Virus record (IMG/VR): IMGVR_UViG_3300035670_001413 | Coordinates: 1 to 21,195 of that record | Length of the DNA stretch: 21,195 bases | Source: a virus | Reading direction: 5' to 3' (one strand) | Shown here: one piece after another, positions 6,899-15,562 of the stretch | Layout of the letters: each line of letters starts with the position of its first letter | Numbering within the stretch: the first letter of the stretch is position 1 | The notes under the pieces: generated by a model | The model's input: only the letters and a program-made list of their open reading frames with translations | Databases searched by the model: none | What the model was told of the DNA's origin: nothing | Translations under genes and position numbers: made by a program

Positions 6899-8875
6899 TT
6901 AATTTGGGTTACCATTTTTTGAAGCTGATACTTGTAAACTTATTAATCCTAAATTTAAATTTTGTCCTGTTTGTTCAATTTGGATAGATAAACTTTGAGC
7001 TGTTTTATAAACACCTGAACCCACTTGCCGAACAATTGCTCTATTATCTCCTAGATAATCCACATCTAAATAGGATTCATCTAAAACAAATCCCCCAACA
7101 CTGGAAACGGAATAGCTCGCATTATATCTTTGAGATGTATCATAATTTAAAAAATATCTAAGTGATAATGCTGTAGAGCTTGTAATTGCTTTTAAAATTA
7201 AAGTTCCAAAGTTCATTGTGGCATCAAAATCATCATGAGCTATCCAAGGAAGTTGAATCATAGCTCTAATATCAGTTGCCGTGTTACTTGTGTCGTAATC
7301 TGTTTTAGTGTTTGATTGGCAGTAGGAGTAAACTCGTCCGTTCTTTCCCCCGATGAGAATGCAAGTTTCATTGTCTGAATTTTCAGCTTCACAAGCACAA
7401 TAATAGTTTATCGGGTAAAGAAAAGGACGGAAGCCATTGATCTCAAGCTCATAATTATAGCTTTTAGTAAAAAGAGTTGTACCACTTTCAGCGATAAAAT
7501 TCATATAGCTTTTTAGTGGTGAAAAATAAACACTAAAAAAGTCATCTGCTTCTGCTAAATTTAATTGATACCCAAATCCTTCATCAGTAAATATGGCATC
7601 GATTTCACCGTCACCCAACTTAAAATAATTATTATCTTTTTCAACAATTTTCCCGTTGGAAATAATATGAAATCCTGCTTCTGACATGAAGTAAACATTT
7701 CCATTAATTTCTTTAATGGTATCAGTAGCAACACAACCAATATTATTTATTTTTGTTATTTGTGGTGTCCCTTCAAAGTCAGAATAAATTTCTATAGATC
7801 TTCTTTTAAAGACACATAAAAAAGGAATCATTTTATCTAAATTAAAATAACCTGTTTTAATTCCTGTAATTGCTCCATCGCCACTAGCCTTAAAAACAAG
7901 TCTGCTTTCTGTGGCGTCGTCAAAAGCATCAGGGATGTATTCCTCTGAAAAGAAAACATCATTTGGGTAAGTAGCACTTCCCGAATAAACAAGTTTTTTA
8001 CCAAATACGTCTAAGAATTTACCGCCCCCATCTAGTGGACTAGCATTAGTTTCAGGAGGATTTTGAGTTGAAGTTATCGCTAAATTTATTGTTTCTGTGG
8101 AATCACTTAAATCTATTTCAGACCAGAATAACCACTCGCCATTTGTAGTTACATTTTTTATATAAATTCTTTTTTTATCAATTAAAGCATTATCAGGAGT
8201 TGTTGTTGAAATTGATGTTACGTCAAGTTGTTGGCCAAGTGTTATTGCTTGACTAGCACTGGCTGTACCTATGTTGGTTTCAAATCCAATTCCAGAAGCA
8301 TAATAAGTAAATGCTACTTGATAGCTTGCTGTGGGAAGTGTTGCCCCTGCACCACTGGCCCCTAAAGTTACTGCACTTGTGGGAGGATCTTGCCCAAGTT
8401 GGGTGAAAGTTGTCCCATCAAAAGAATAAAGCCCATCGGATTCGATAGCTATAAAACATCTATTATTAAATGAAACTGATCTATGCTTTGTTGATGATGA
8501 TAAACCAGTTTTTAAAACTGTATGTTGTCCAGTTGTGGAGAGTGCCCATAAAACTGTACCAGCTTTACAGATATAATATTTAGTCCCATCTGTTTTTTTG
8601 AAAAAAGATATTGAGGTAACATTTTCTAAAAGTGATTCGTCAGCAATAGTCCCATCATCGAGATAATTTTCATCAAGAAGTGAAACATCTAAAATAAATC
8701 CTAAGCCATTAAGTGCATAAGTTGAAAATCTTTGCACCCCAAATCTTGTATCGATTCTGTTTTGATTGGTAAAAACATTTAATGAATCATTGAGAAATTT
8801 TGTGTTAGTGGTTCTATAGCTTACTGGAATCGATAAATTATTATATTTTATATCCGCTTTTAATGCTTGAGGCAT
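6899..8875 (-). CDS. Tail nozzle / stabilization-like protein (P22 gp10-type or tail tubular B-type)
   Basis: 658 residues, predominantly beta, rich in aromatic and Gly/Asp turns as in beta-propeller-like nozzle proteins. Recognisable stretches are NVFTNQNRIDTRFGVQRFST near the N-terminus (about 33-52), SFDGTTFTQLGQDPP in the first third, and mid-protein FEGTPQITKINNIGCVATDT followed by VYFMSEAGFHIISNG. That arrangement (a repeated start-check strand, then an 'is it displaying' type strand) is the hallmark I associate with podovirus stabilization/nozzle proteins. It follows the adaptor gene directly, the standard order in short-tailed phages. The ATG is 3 nt after the adaptor stop codon, with only a weak ribosome site, so translation is probably coupled. 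The family call is by pattern recognition and was not searched. Confidence 0.7.
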   Translation of the reverse strand: MPQALKADIKYNNLSIPVSYRTTNTKFLNDSLNVFTNQNRIDTRFGVQRFSTYALNGLGFILDVSLLDENYLDDGTIADESLLENVTSISFFKKTDGTKYYICKAGTVLWALSTTGQHTVLKTGLSSSTKHRSVSFNNRCFIAIESDGLYSFDGTTFTQLGQDPPTSAVTLGASGAGATLPTASYQVAFTYYASGIGFETNIGTASASQAITLGQQLDVTSISTTTPDNALIDKKRIYIKNVTTNGEWLFWSEIDLSDSTETINLAITSTQNPPETNASPLDGGGKFLDVFGKKLVYSGSATYPNDVFFSEEYIPDAFDDATESRLVFKASGDGAITGIKTGYFNLDKMIPFLCVFKRRSIEIYSDFEGTPQITKINNIGCVATDTIKEINGNVYFMSEAGFHIISNGKIVEKDNNYFKLGDGEIDAIFTDEGFGYQLNLAEADDFFSVYFSPLKSYMNFIAESGTTLFTKSYNYELEINGFRPFLYPINYYCACEAENSDNETCILIGGKNGRVYSYCQSNTKTDYDTSNTATDIRAMIQLPWIAHDDFDATMNFGTLILKAITSSTALSLRYFLNYDTSQRYNASYSVSSVGGFVLDESYLDVDYLGDNRAIVRQVGSGVYKTAQSLSIQIEQTGQNLNLGLISLQVSASKNGNPN

Positions 8876-8878
8876 ACT

Positions 8879-9919
8879 CTACACCCACCCATCACAATCA
8901 GGATTTACATTCCTAATTGAAGCACTACCTTTCTTTTGAGAAAATTTATTTAAAAAATTTCTCTTAGCTACTTCATAATTATTTTGAATAGTTTCTTTTC
9001 CTGCTCGATCTCTAAACTCGTAGGATTTCCAAACTACCCCAAGCTCAACCACTGCCATCATCTCAAGAGGAAAATCTAACTCTCTGTCAACATCATAAAA
9101 AACCTCATGGGGTTTACGATAAACGTAATAAGAAAGTGTTCTATTGTCTGAGCTCGCAGTTGAAGGAAATTTTGGGTGAATAAATAATCTGTCTTGCCCA
9201 ACATAATCAAAATAAATTGGGTCACCTTCGCTATCAAGTTTTGGGTTATAGTCTAAGATTTTTTGAAATGATTCTTGCACAAGTTTAGTATTTAAATTCT
9301 GAAAACAAAGTCCCTTCCTAGATACATCAATAAGCATCGAAAAACTTGGAGGTGTTACAGTTGAAGTTGGTTCACTCGTAATAGAATAAGTTGTTGTCGT
9401 ATTATTTGTTATCTGGCCAACATAAAATGGGTCCCCATAAGCAGTGTCCGTACTAGCTTTTTTTGCTAAATAAATATTTCGATAAATTGTTGTTGGGTGA
9501 ATATCGGTGTCACCTGGGTAAGTATCAATTGCAGTAATATTTATTGTTTTATCTGAGCTAGTGCCTGTGACGATGGCACTAGCTAAACTCATTTCACTTT
9601 CAATATATTTTCTTATTGAGTTATCATAGAGAACAAATGTGGTATAAACTTTGTAAGCTGTACCATTGGTTAAACTTCCACCTGTAGCAATAGCGACTGT
9701 GGGAGTTGATGGTTTAGAGATATTTAAGTCGATATAGTTTTGGCCTGTACTAATTCTCTTTTTCATTTCAAAAAGAAAGTAATCAACTTTTACTTTATCG
9801 GAAATAATGTCTGTTTGAATGTCGTTGATCCATCGAAGAATATGACTTCTGAAATCACTTGAGGAATCCCAAAGTCTTGAACCTAAATAATCTACAAAAT
9901 TTTTCCCATTATTAAACAT
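8879..9919 (-). CDS. Head-to-tail adaptor protein (tail tubular A-like) with inserted beta domain
   Basis: 346 residues. The N-terminal helical part (1-60, with DFRSHILRWINDIQTDIISD) and the C-terminal part (about 205-340, with LIDVSRKGLCFQNLNTKLVQ, then YFDYVGQDRLFIHPKF, then YYVYRKPHEVFYD and a helix MMAVVELGVVWKSYEFRDRA) resemble podovirus adaptor proteins that form the ring under the portal. Residues about 67-195 are a Thr/Ser-rich beta insertion (SKPSTPTVAIATGGSLTNGT onward), of the fibronectin/Ig-like type often grafted onto phage structural proteins. AAAAGGG lies about 6 nt before the ATG. Gene order (adaptor, then nozzle) supports the call. The inserted domain may be displayed on the virion surface. 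Confidence 0.75.
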   Translation of the reverse strand: MFNNGKNFVDYLGSRLWDSSSDFRSHILRWINDIQTDIISDKVKVDYFLFEMKKRISTGQNYIDLNISKPSTPTVAIATGGSLTNGTAYKVYTTFVLYDNSIRKYIESEMSLASAIVTGTSSDKTINITAIDTYPGDTDIHPTTIYRNIYLAKKASTDTAYGDPFYVGQITNNTTTTYSITSEPTSTVTPPSFSMLIDVSRKGLCFQNLNTKLVQESFQKILDYNPKLDSEGDPIYFDYVGQDRLFIHPKFPSTASSDNRTLSYYVYRKPHEVFYDVDRELDFPLEMMAVVELGVVWKSYEFRDRAGKETIQNNYEVAKRNFLNKFSQKKGSASIRNVNPDCDGWV

Positions 9920-9950
9920 TTGAAACCCTTTTTAAAAAGAATATCAAACA

Positions 9951-11036
9951 TCAAAAATCTAGTCGATCATTCTTTTTGTGGGATAAAGCTAAAATGATAA
10001 CGCATAAATATGAAAGCTGAATTGAATGAAAAGTAAAATTCCCGTAGCAGTTAAAAATAATCCCAAATATTGAAGCTATTAAAATTCTATTATTTTGGTA
10101 TTTTATTATTTGATAAAAAAGATAAGATACTAAACTAAGCCCTAGCAAACCAAAATCATAGTAGCATTCTAAAATCTCTGAATGAGCATTCCTAAAAATA
10201 ACTCCCATCTCTGGTAAAAATGTTTGATGGAAAAACATAGCAAAATGCCCTAAGCCATTACCAAGAAGATAGTTATCATTATTTTTTATAATTGCTTCCC
10301 ATACTGGGTAACGCCCATTATCTAAATTGTTGGGGAACCCAAAAATAAGAAACAAAATTGCAGGAATTAACCAAGCTAAAAACAAAGCTTTTTTTGGTAT
10401 TTTATTTTCTCTTCTTGCCATAAAAACTGTTAACACAAAAAGAAAAGTGGCTACTGGTAAATCACTTGTTTCTATCGTTGCAAACATCGCAAAAGGGAGG
10501 AATATAATCCACCAGGAGTTAAAAAGAAATGCACTTGAAATCGCAATATAAGCCCCAGACAAGTTAGGTTGATTTAAACTACCACTGGCAAAAGTTTTAG
10601 TTAATGGAGAACTTAATCCTAATTTAAAAGCATTTAAAATAAAATTATAATTATCAAAATCTAAACTTTCACCTAAACACCAAAAACTCTCAATAACACA
10701 TGATAAAGCAATAAAATGGAACAATATTTTTCTTCTAATATAACTTTTTGAAACAATCACAAAAAGCAATATCATCATTGATACCGCTTGAAACTGAGTC
10801 CAGAAATAAATTTGGGCAAAAATTTCAGTATTTAAATAAGCAAAAATTAGTAAGAAAATTAACCCAAAAAATATTTCAGCTCTAATTTTAAATTTAGGTT
10901 TATAAAAAAATACTGTCAAAAAAATGACAAGATAAATGAATATTTCTTTTGCTGGCTTAAACGCAGAAATAAAAGGATCAAGCCTAATAACAAAATGGGC
11001 CAGGAGTAACCCTAGCCCAAGTATTAATGTCACCAT
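9951..11036 (-). CDS. O-antigen polymerase/ligase-like membrane protein (Wzy_C superfamily)
   Basis: 361 residues with about ten hydrophobic helices. Motifs of the Wzy/WaaL/PglL superfamily are present: SGSLNQPNLSG (151-161), the periplasmic-loop signature NGRYPVWE (240-247), GNGLGHF (259-265) and AHSEILE (284-290). The H of AHSE and the R of NGRYPVWE correspond to conserved functional positions in this superfamily. Such proteins polymerise or transfer lipid-linked glycans in the periplasm. In phages, Wzy-like proteins can alter host O-antigen linkage (for example serotype conversion by Pseudomonas phage D3). The ATG overlaps the upstream stop (TAATG) with no ribosome site, so it is translationally coupled to the signal-peptide protein. 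It is unusual to find it in the middle of a head-tail operon. Polymerase, ligase and protein O-oligosaccharyltransferase cannot be separated here. Confidence 0.8.
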   Translation of the reverse strand: MVTLILGLGLLLAHFVIRLDPFISAFKPAKEIFIYLVIFLTVFFYKPKFKIRAEIFFGLIFLLIFAYLNTEIFAQIYFWTQFQAVSMMILLFVIVSKSYIRRKILFHFIALSCVIESFWCLGESLDFDNYNFILNAFKLGLSSPLTKTFASGSLNQPNLSGAYIAISSAFLFNSWWIIFLPFAMFATIETSDLPVATFLFVLTVFMARRENKIPKKALFLAWLIPAILFLIFGFPNNLDNGRYPVWEAIIKNNDNYLLGNGLGHFAMFFHQTFLPEMGVIFRNAHSEILECYYDFGLLGLSLVSYLFYQIIKYQNNRILIASIFGIIFNCYGNFTFHSIQLSYLCVIILALSHKKNDRLDF

Positions 11037-11530
11037 TAACGAAGTTTAATAAATGCTTTAATTGATCCAGAAGTCGCACTAGTTTCAAGAAATGTTCCTA
11101 TAGGAACATCTGAGCCAGCAATAGAGCCTTTTACTTCTGCCATAGAATATTTCGCTACGTTTTCAGAAATAAAAACTAAGTGACCTGCAGAAGCTTCTTT
11201 AGTTGCTTCAAAAAGCAAGCTGTCAGTGTACCCATAAGTTTGACATTTACATTTTGCACCAGTACTACAAGTTTCAGCGATAACACATATTGGAGCAGAA
11301 CCAGCAGTCGTTGAAGTTGTCACGACATGAGGATTTGCCTGGCTTGTGTCAGAAATAACAACTGAACCCTTAGCAAGTGAACCACCAGAAGCGTTTGAAA
11401 CTTTAATAAAACATTTTTCATATGGCCCAACAAAAGTTCCGTCTGCTTGCCATTTAGCTGATCTTCCTTCAACGCATTCTTCTGCGTATGAAGCTAAAGT
11501 AAAAAACAATGCTAAAAAAATAAATTTCAT
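11036..11530 (-). CDS. Decoration-like protein with an N-terminal Sec signal peptide
   Basis: 164 residues; AAGGG lies 7 nt before the ATG. Residues 1-16 (MKFIFLALFFTLASYA, then EEC) form a textbook signal peptide with an A-x-A-like cleavage site (S-Y-A). The mature part has an all-beta pattern (SNASGGSLAKGSVVISD, then APICVIAETCS, GYTDSLLFEATKEASAGHLV, PIGTFLETSATSGSIKAFIK) resembling small capsid decoration proteins of the DUF2190 type, which usually follow the coat gene as here. Six cysteines (19, 40, 82, 88, 94, 96) would suit disulfides after export. A capsid protein should assemble in the cytoplasm, so either it was recruited to an envelope role or the hydrophobic start does something else. 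The decoration resemblance is moderate; the signal peptide is clear. Confidence 0.75.
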   Translation of the reverse strand: MKFIFLALFFTLASYAEECVEGRSAKWQADGTFVGPYEKCFIKVSNASGGSLAKGSVVISDTSQANPHVVTTSTTAGSAPICVIAETCSTGAKCKCQTYGYTDSLLFEATKEASAGHLVFISENVAKYSMAEVKGSIAGSDVPIGTFLETSATSGSIKAFIKLR

Positions 11531-11549
11531 TTTTATACCCTTTTTAAAA

Positions 11550-12524
11550 TTAAGTTAAAGTAATATCTTCGATTTTTGAATGTAAACATCTTTCATAAAC
11601 AACAAAAGCAGAATAATCAAAAATTCTTTCTAATAATGAATCCGAAGTTTCAAGATCAGAAATTTTTTGAACTCTCATGTTGTTGTCTTTATGAACGTGG
11701 ATCTTAGCAAAGTTTTCATTGATTAAATAGAATGAATCGTTATCGCTTGAATCAATGTTGTCATCTGCTACGATTGCAACACCAGCATAATCTAAAACTT
11801 CATCTTTGTGACCTAAACCATTTAATGAAGAATTAGTATTAACAACTCTTTGATAAGTTGGCATAAGAGCTTTAATTTTAGCAACTACAGTAGTTGAACC
11901 AAAACCAAGAGTTGGACGCATAGATCCTTTTGAACCTTTCTCAATACTGAGATCCAAAATAGCCTGACTGATGGCCCTAGGGGTGCCCGAATTCCCATTT
12001 ACATAAGAAATCCAAGAAGCTAAGTCAGCGGGAGCGATAGAACCATAAGTCCCACTTCCTTTAATCGCTAAAAGCACTCCAACGTATTGATCGGCAGAAA
12101 GTGCTCCTGTGGAAACAGTCCCATCAGAATATAAACCTTTCATCATCCTTTGTTGCATAGCTCGCTCACCAACTCTAACTTTTTCGTCGATAAGTTTTAA
12201 AACGCCATATTTCCCACCAGCTTTAGCTATGTCAGCTTTAAGGATAACAATTGATTCATTAATGTATTTCCACTCATGAAATGAAGCTGAAAGGGCATCA
12301 TAAGAAGAAAGAGATAAAGAATCGTTAGGTGAGTAGAACCCACCATTTGTTCCAGTATCATCAACGATAGCTAGCGGAGCTTTAATGTTATTTCCACCTT
12401 CTTCAATTACGGCTTTATCTCTAAATCTTTTTAAAACTGTATTTGAATTAAATACTCCATGAGTAGCTTTTTCTAAAATTAGATTATGAGCAATTGCCCC
12501 AATCTCGCTGTACGGTAATGCCAT
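11550..12524 (-). CDS. Major capsid protein
   Basis: 324 residues, directly downstream of the scaffold with a strong AAGGA ribosome site 7 nt before the ATG. The sequence MALPYSEIGAIAHNLILEKA, followed by VLKRFRDKAVIEEGGNNIKA, then KYINESIVILKADIAKAGGKY, is typical of HK97-fold coat proteins of the group often annotated as phage major capsid protein in podoviruses and siphoviruses. The region about 110-135 (VRVGERAMQQRMMKGLYSDG) looks like the spine helix and its continuation, and about 200-325 is the axial-type domain. No N-terminal delta domain is present, in line with a separate scaffold protein. The order portal, scaffold, coat is the standard head module. The assignment is strong from context and sequence style, but no search was run. 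Confidence 0.88.
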   Translation of the reverse strand: MALPYSEIGAIAHNLILEKATHGVFNSNTVLKRFRDKAVIEEGGNNIKAPLAIVDDTGTNGGFYSPNDSLSLSSYDALSASFHEWKYINESIVILKADIAKAGGKYGVLKLIDEKVRVGERAMQQRMMKGLYSDGTVSTGALSADQYVGVLLAIKGSGTYGSIAPADLASWISYVNGNSGTPRAISQAILDLSIEKGSKGSMRPTLGFGSTTVVAKIKALMPTYQRVVNTNSSLNGLGHKDEVLDYAGVAIVADDNIDSSDNDSFYLINENFAKIHVHKDNNMRVQKISDLETSDSLLERIFDYSAFVVYERCLHSKIEDITLT

Positions 12525-12538
12525 ATAAAAATCCTTTT

Positions 12539-13546
12539 TTAATAGTTAAATTTTGAAGCAATCCTTTCTAAATCTTTTAAGTAATTGCCTGTGTTTGGTT
12601 GTTCTTCTTTTTTCGTTTCTACTTTTTTCTCTGGCCCTACACGATTTTGAGATTTAGCTTTCACTGATTTATTTTTTTCAAAATTTTCAAGTGCTTTTAC
12701 TATCTCTTGTCCGTGTACTGCCAGAAGTGCCTGATCGACTGAAAGTTTGCCTGTGACATCTGCTTTCCAGTGATCTTGAACTTTGTTCCAATCAGGTTTA
12801 ATCCCAAGTTTTTTAAATTGGTTCGCTCGTTGGGAACTAACTTCTTGAACGCCTTTTTCCCAGGAGGAAGCAATATCTTTTAGCTTGGATTCTTGTTCAA
12901 TGCTTTGTTTTTGAGTTAAAGATTTTTCAAGCTCAGTTACTTTTTTGTTTAGAGATTGAACGATAGGATTATTTTTTTGAAAATTAATTTCACTCATTTT
13001 CTTATTGAATGATTCAGCTATAAGCTGAAATAAATCAGAATCCTGACTTTTTAAATCTTGAAGAATTCCCGCCATGATTTCATTTTCGACAACTTTGTCA
13101 TCTAGCTGGCTTCGATAAGATTCTACTTCATCAAGTTTTGATTTAAACTCATTTTCAAAATTAACTTTTTCCTCATCGAACTTTTTTCTCTCTTCTGAAA
13201 GTTCTTGAGTCTTAATCGTGTAATCAAATCCTTTTGATAAAACTTCTTTGACTTGTTCAATGTCTCCAAACTCTACTGGAAGCCCTTTCCGAGTTATTCC
13301 AAGAGATGCTAATTGTGACAATAAATCGTTTGAAGTTCCTTCCTCCTTGATTTCTTTTTCACTGTCTAAATCTTTTAACTTGTCCTCTAAGGACTTTTCA
13401 CCTTTGGCTTCTTCAACTTCTGTTTTCTCATTGCTAGCTTCGCTAGTTGATACTTCCTCAGTTGATTCATTTTCAATACTTTCTTGACTTCCTTGGCTTT
13501 CGCTTTCGGGTTGGTCTAAGTATTGTTGCAAAGATTCACTAAGCAT
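12539..13546 (-). CDS. Capsid scaffold protein
   Basis: 335 residues, extremely acidic and Ser/Glu/Lys-rich at the N-terminus (1-75). There is a long coiled coil from about 115 to 225 (EERKKFDEEKVNFENEFKSK, then NKKVTELEKSLTQKQSIE). The basic C-terminus (about 285-335, ending NYLKDLERIASKFNY) resembles the short coat-binding helix pair of scaffolds such as P22 gp8. It overlaps the portal stop by 8 nt and has AGGAG about 6 nt before the ATG. It lies between portal and coat, the usual place for a scaffold. No protease motif is visible, so it is a pure assembly chaperone that is probably released from the procapsid. Confidence 0.85.
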   Translation of the reverse strand: MLSESLQQYLDQPESESQGSQESIENESTEEVSTSEASNEKTEVEEAKGEKSLEDKLKDLDSEKEIKEEGTSNDLLSQLASLGITRKGLPVEFGDIEQVKEVLSKGFDYTIKTQELSEERKKFDEEKVNFENEFKSKLDEVESYRSQLDDKVVENEIMAGILQDLKSQDSDLFQLIAESFNKKMSEINFQKNNPIVQSLNKKVTELEKSLTQKQSIEQESKLKDIASSWEKGVQEVSSQRANQFKKLGIKPDWNKVQDHWKADVTGKLSVDQALLAVHGQEIVKALENFEKNKSVKAKSQNRVGPEKKVETKKEEQPNTGNYLKDLERIASKFNY

Positions 13547-15515
13547 TCATAGCTCCTGATTGTTGTAATTGCTGAAATTGGTTCAGCTCATCTTTAGTTA
13601 GTTGTTCTGGTTGGTATGTTCCTTTCAATAATAACAATTGATTTTGCATTTCGGCAAGTTGAGCGTCTTTATCGTTTCTCGCTTGAACCATTTCTTTTAT
13701 TTTTTCTTTATTTGGAAGTCTTTGGGCAAGTTCTAAGAACTCATCAAAAGTTATCGCTTGTTGCTGAACAAAAGACATATAAAGAGCGTTAAGAGCACTT
13801 GAATCAACACCAATTAAACTTGATTCATTTATCTGAGCTTCAAACTCTAAATTAGATAAATCAAATTCACTAAAAATTATTTCTTCATTAGGAAATTCTT
13901 TTTCATTTATTTGGAGTAGTTTGTCGTATGGGTAATATTGCAAAATTAAAGATGCTACTAAAAAAATAGTTCTCTTAGTTGAATGTCTTTCAATGTTTCT
14001 TTCTTTAAGTCTTATTCGTCCTAGAGCTTGTTGCTGTAATTTCTCAATAGAAAAACCCGATTGATTAGGGTGCATGGTTTTACCTTGAGAAACTTCATTA
14101 ATGCCAGAAATTTCATTAATAGATTGCTTTCTTCTGTCCACAAACGCAGTAATTTGAGGGGAGGTCTGCCCTGGTTGCATATAGTTTATATCCCCATCTT
14201 CGATGATATAAATTTCCCCATCTTCATTAGTAATATCATCTTTGGTTAACCCTGTAGATTTATCAACTTTGATTGCTGGATTTGCTACTTTTTTAAGCCC
14301 CTTGTACTCTTTGTAAAGCATTTCACTTGCTAATTTTTGGGAATCAAGTAAATTTCTAACTTCACTAAATCCATACGGCCCATCATCTCGGTAACAATAA
14401 TATGCTACCAAAGGAATAGTTGCGTGATCGTCTTTAGATTCCCCGTCATAAAGAATTATATTATTAACTGATTCAATACATCTTATAGCTTTTTTATATT
14501 TTAAAGTTTCACCATTAGGGTTTTCTTTTATAAGTGTATTGTGAACGTCAATATGAGACATAAGAAGTTTGTATTGAGCATAAACTGGAATAAGTTCTTC
14601 TGATTGAGAGAAAAATTGTTCTATAATTTCTTCTGGCATTTCAGCACTTAACCCAAATTGTTGAAGTAATTCATTAACTTTTTGGAAGTGGTTTTCAATA
14701 TGAGCTTTATGATCTTGGTCAACTTCCACATCAGGAGCTTCGCCATTTTGTAATGATTTCATTTCCTCAAGTAATTCTTCTTGAGTCTGTTCTTCTGGTA
14801 TTTTAACTTTGGAGTAGTCCCTAACGTAAGTTTTAACCAGCTTTAAAATATCTTTGTCATAGTATGGTGTTGGCTTTTTTCTGCCAGATTTACCGCCTAA
14901 ATCTTTTGTTTCAAATCCTTCTTTATAATCTGAATGATCGTCCCAAGATGTTTCTTCTTTTTCTAAGTCCTCAGCAAAGTTTTTATAATTTATTTTTAGC
15001 CAATCTTTAGTCCTCTTAAGTTCTAACCTAACTTTAAAAAGATCCTCAATATTTTGAGTTTCCCCTGAAAGATAAACTTGACGCCAATCAAGTCTTTCCC
15101 CCATGATTCTACCTTCACCATCGTTGGCATTATGGTCATAATACCAGTGGATATAGCTTGGAGCTGATATAACAGACTTCCTTACGGCCATCTCAAGTTT
15201 ACCAGAATAGTCTTGATCGTTTAAAACTTGCTCAATACTTTTATTAATAACTGCTACAAGCCCCTTAGATTGCGGGTTGCTTGAAGCTATAACCCCTGAT
15301 GGCATTCCATCAGTAAGCATTGCTGTTTCAGCTTCTACGATTGGGAAAACAAAATTTTCATAAGGTTTTCTACCTGTGGAATCATTTTTCCAAATAGAAC
15401 CATAATAAGCATCTTCTTCATTTTTCCAGTTCTGTTCAAATTGTGATCTGTACTTTTTTAAATCAGACTTTATATTTTTAATAAGACTAAGTGTTTTTGA
15501 ATTTTCATCTTTCAT
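13539..15515 (-). CDS. Portal protein
   Basis: I start at the ATG at 15515 (658 residues, AAAAGG about 8 nt upstream) rather than the TTG one codon earlier. The N-terminal third has FEQNWKNEEDAYYGSIWKND, then KPYENFVFPIVEAETAMLTD, then DYSGKLEMAVRKSVISAPSY with HWYYD, a pattern characteristic of P22-type podovirus portals. Later come HATIPLVAYYCYRDDGPYGF, SEVRNLLDSQKLASEMLYKE and a glutamine-rich helix (LQQQALGRIRLKERNIERHS, about 490-510) that fits the stem/crown region. Length agrees with P22-type portals (about 650-730). It forms the dodecameric ring at the capsid vertex that binds terminase during packaging and the adaptor afterwards. An acidic insertion (about 240-330) is less conserved in style. 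Confidence 0.88.
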   Translation of the reverse strand: MKDENSKTLSLIKNIKSDLKKYRSQFEQNWKNEEDAYYGSIWKNDSTGRKPYENFVFPIVEAETAMLTDGMPSGVIASSNPQSKGLVAVINKSIEQVLNDQDYSGKLEMAVRKSVISAPSYIHWYYDHNANDGEGRIMGERLDWRQVYLSGETQNIEDLFKVRLELKRTKDWLKINYKNFAEDLEKEETSWDDHSDYKEGFETKDLGGKSGRKKPTPYYDKDILKLVKTYVRDYSKVKIPEEQTQEELLEEMKSLQNGEAPDVEVDQDHKAHIENHFQKVNELLQQFGLSAEMPEEIIEQFFSQSEELIPVYAQYKLLMSHIDVHNTLIKENPNGETLKYKKAIRCIESVNNIILYDGESKDDHATIPLVAYYCYRDDGPYGFSEVRNLLDSQKLASEMLYKEYKGLKKVANPAIKVDKSTGLTKDDITNEDGEIYIIEDGDINYMQPGQTSPQITAFVDRRKQSINEISGINEVSQGKTMHPNQSGFSIEKLQQQALGRIRLKERNIERHSTKRTIFLVASLILQYYPYDKLLQINEKEFPNEEIIFSEFDLSNLEFEAQINESSLIGVDSSALNALYMSFVQQQAITFDEFLELAQRLPNKEKIKEMVQARNDKDAQLAEMQNQLLLLKGTYQPEQLTKDELNQFQQLQQSGAMNA

Positions 15516-15562
15516 CAAGTAACCTTTTTATGAAGTGTTATTTTTATTTTAGGAGTATTTTT

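Noticed and set aside
15491-15562. Earlier start for the zinc-ribbon protein
   Set aside because: It has no ribosome site and runs over the start of the portal gene, while ATG 15563 has AGGAG at ideal spacing.
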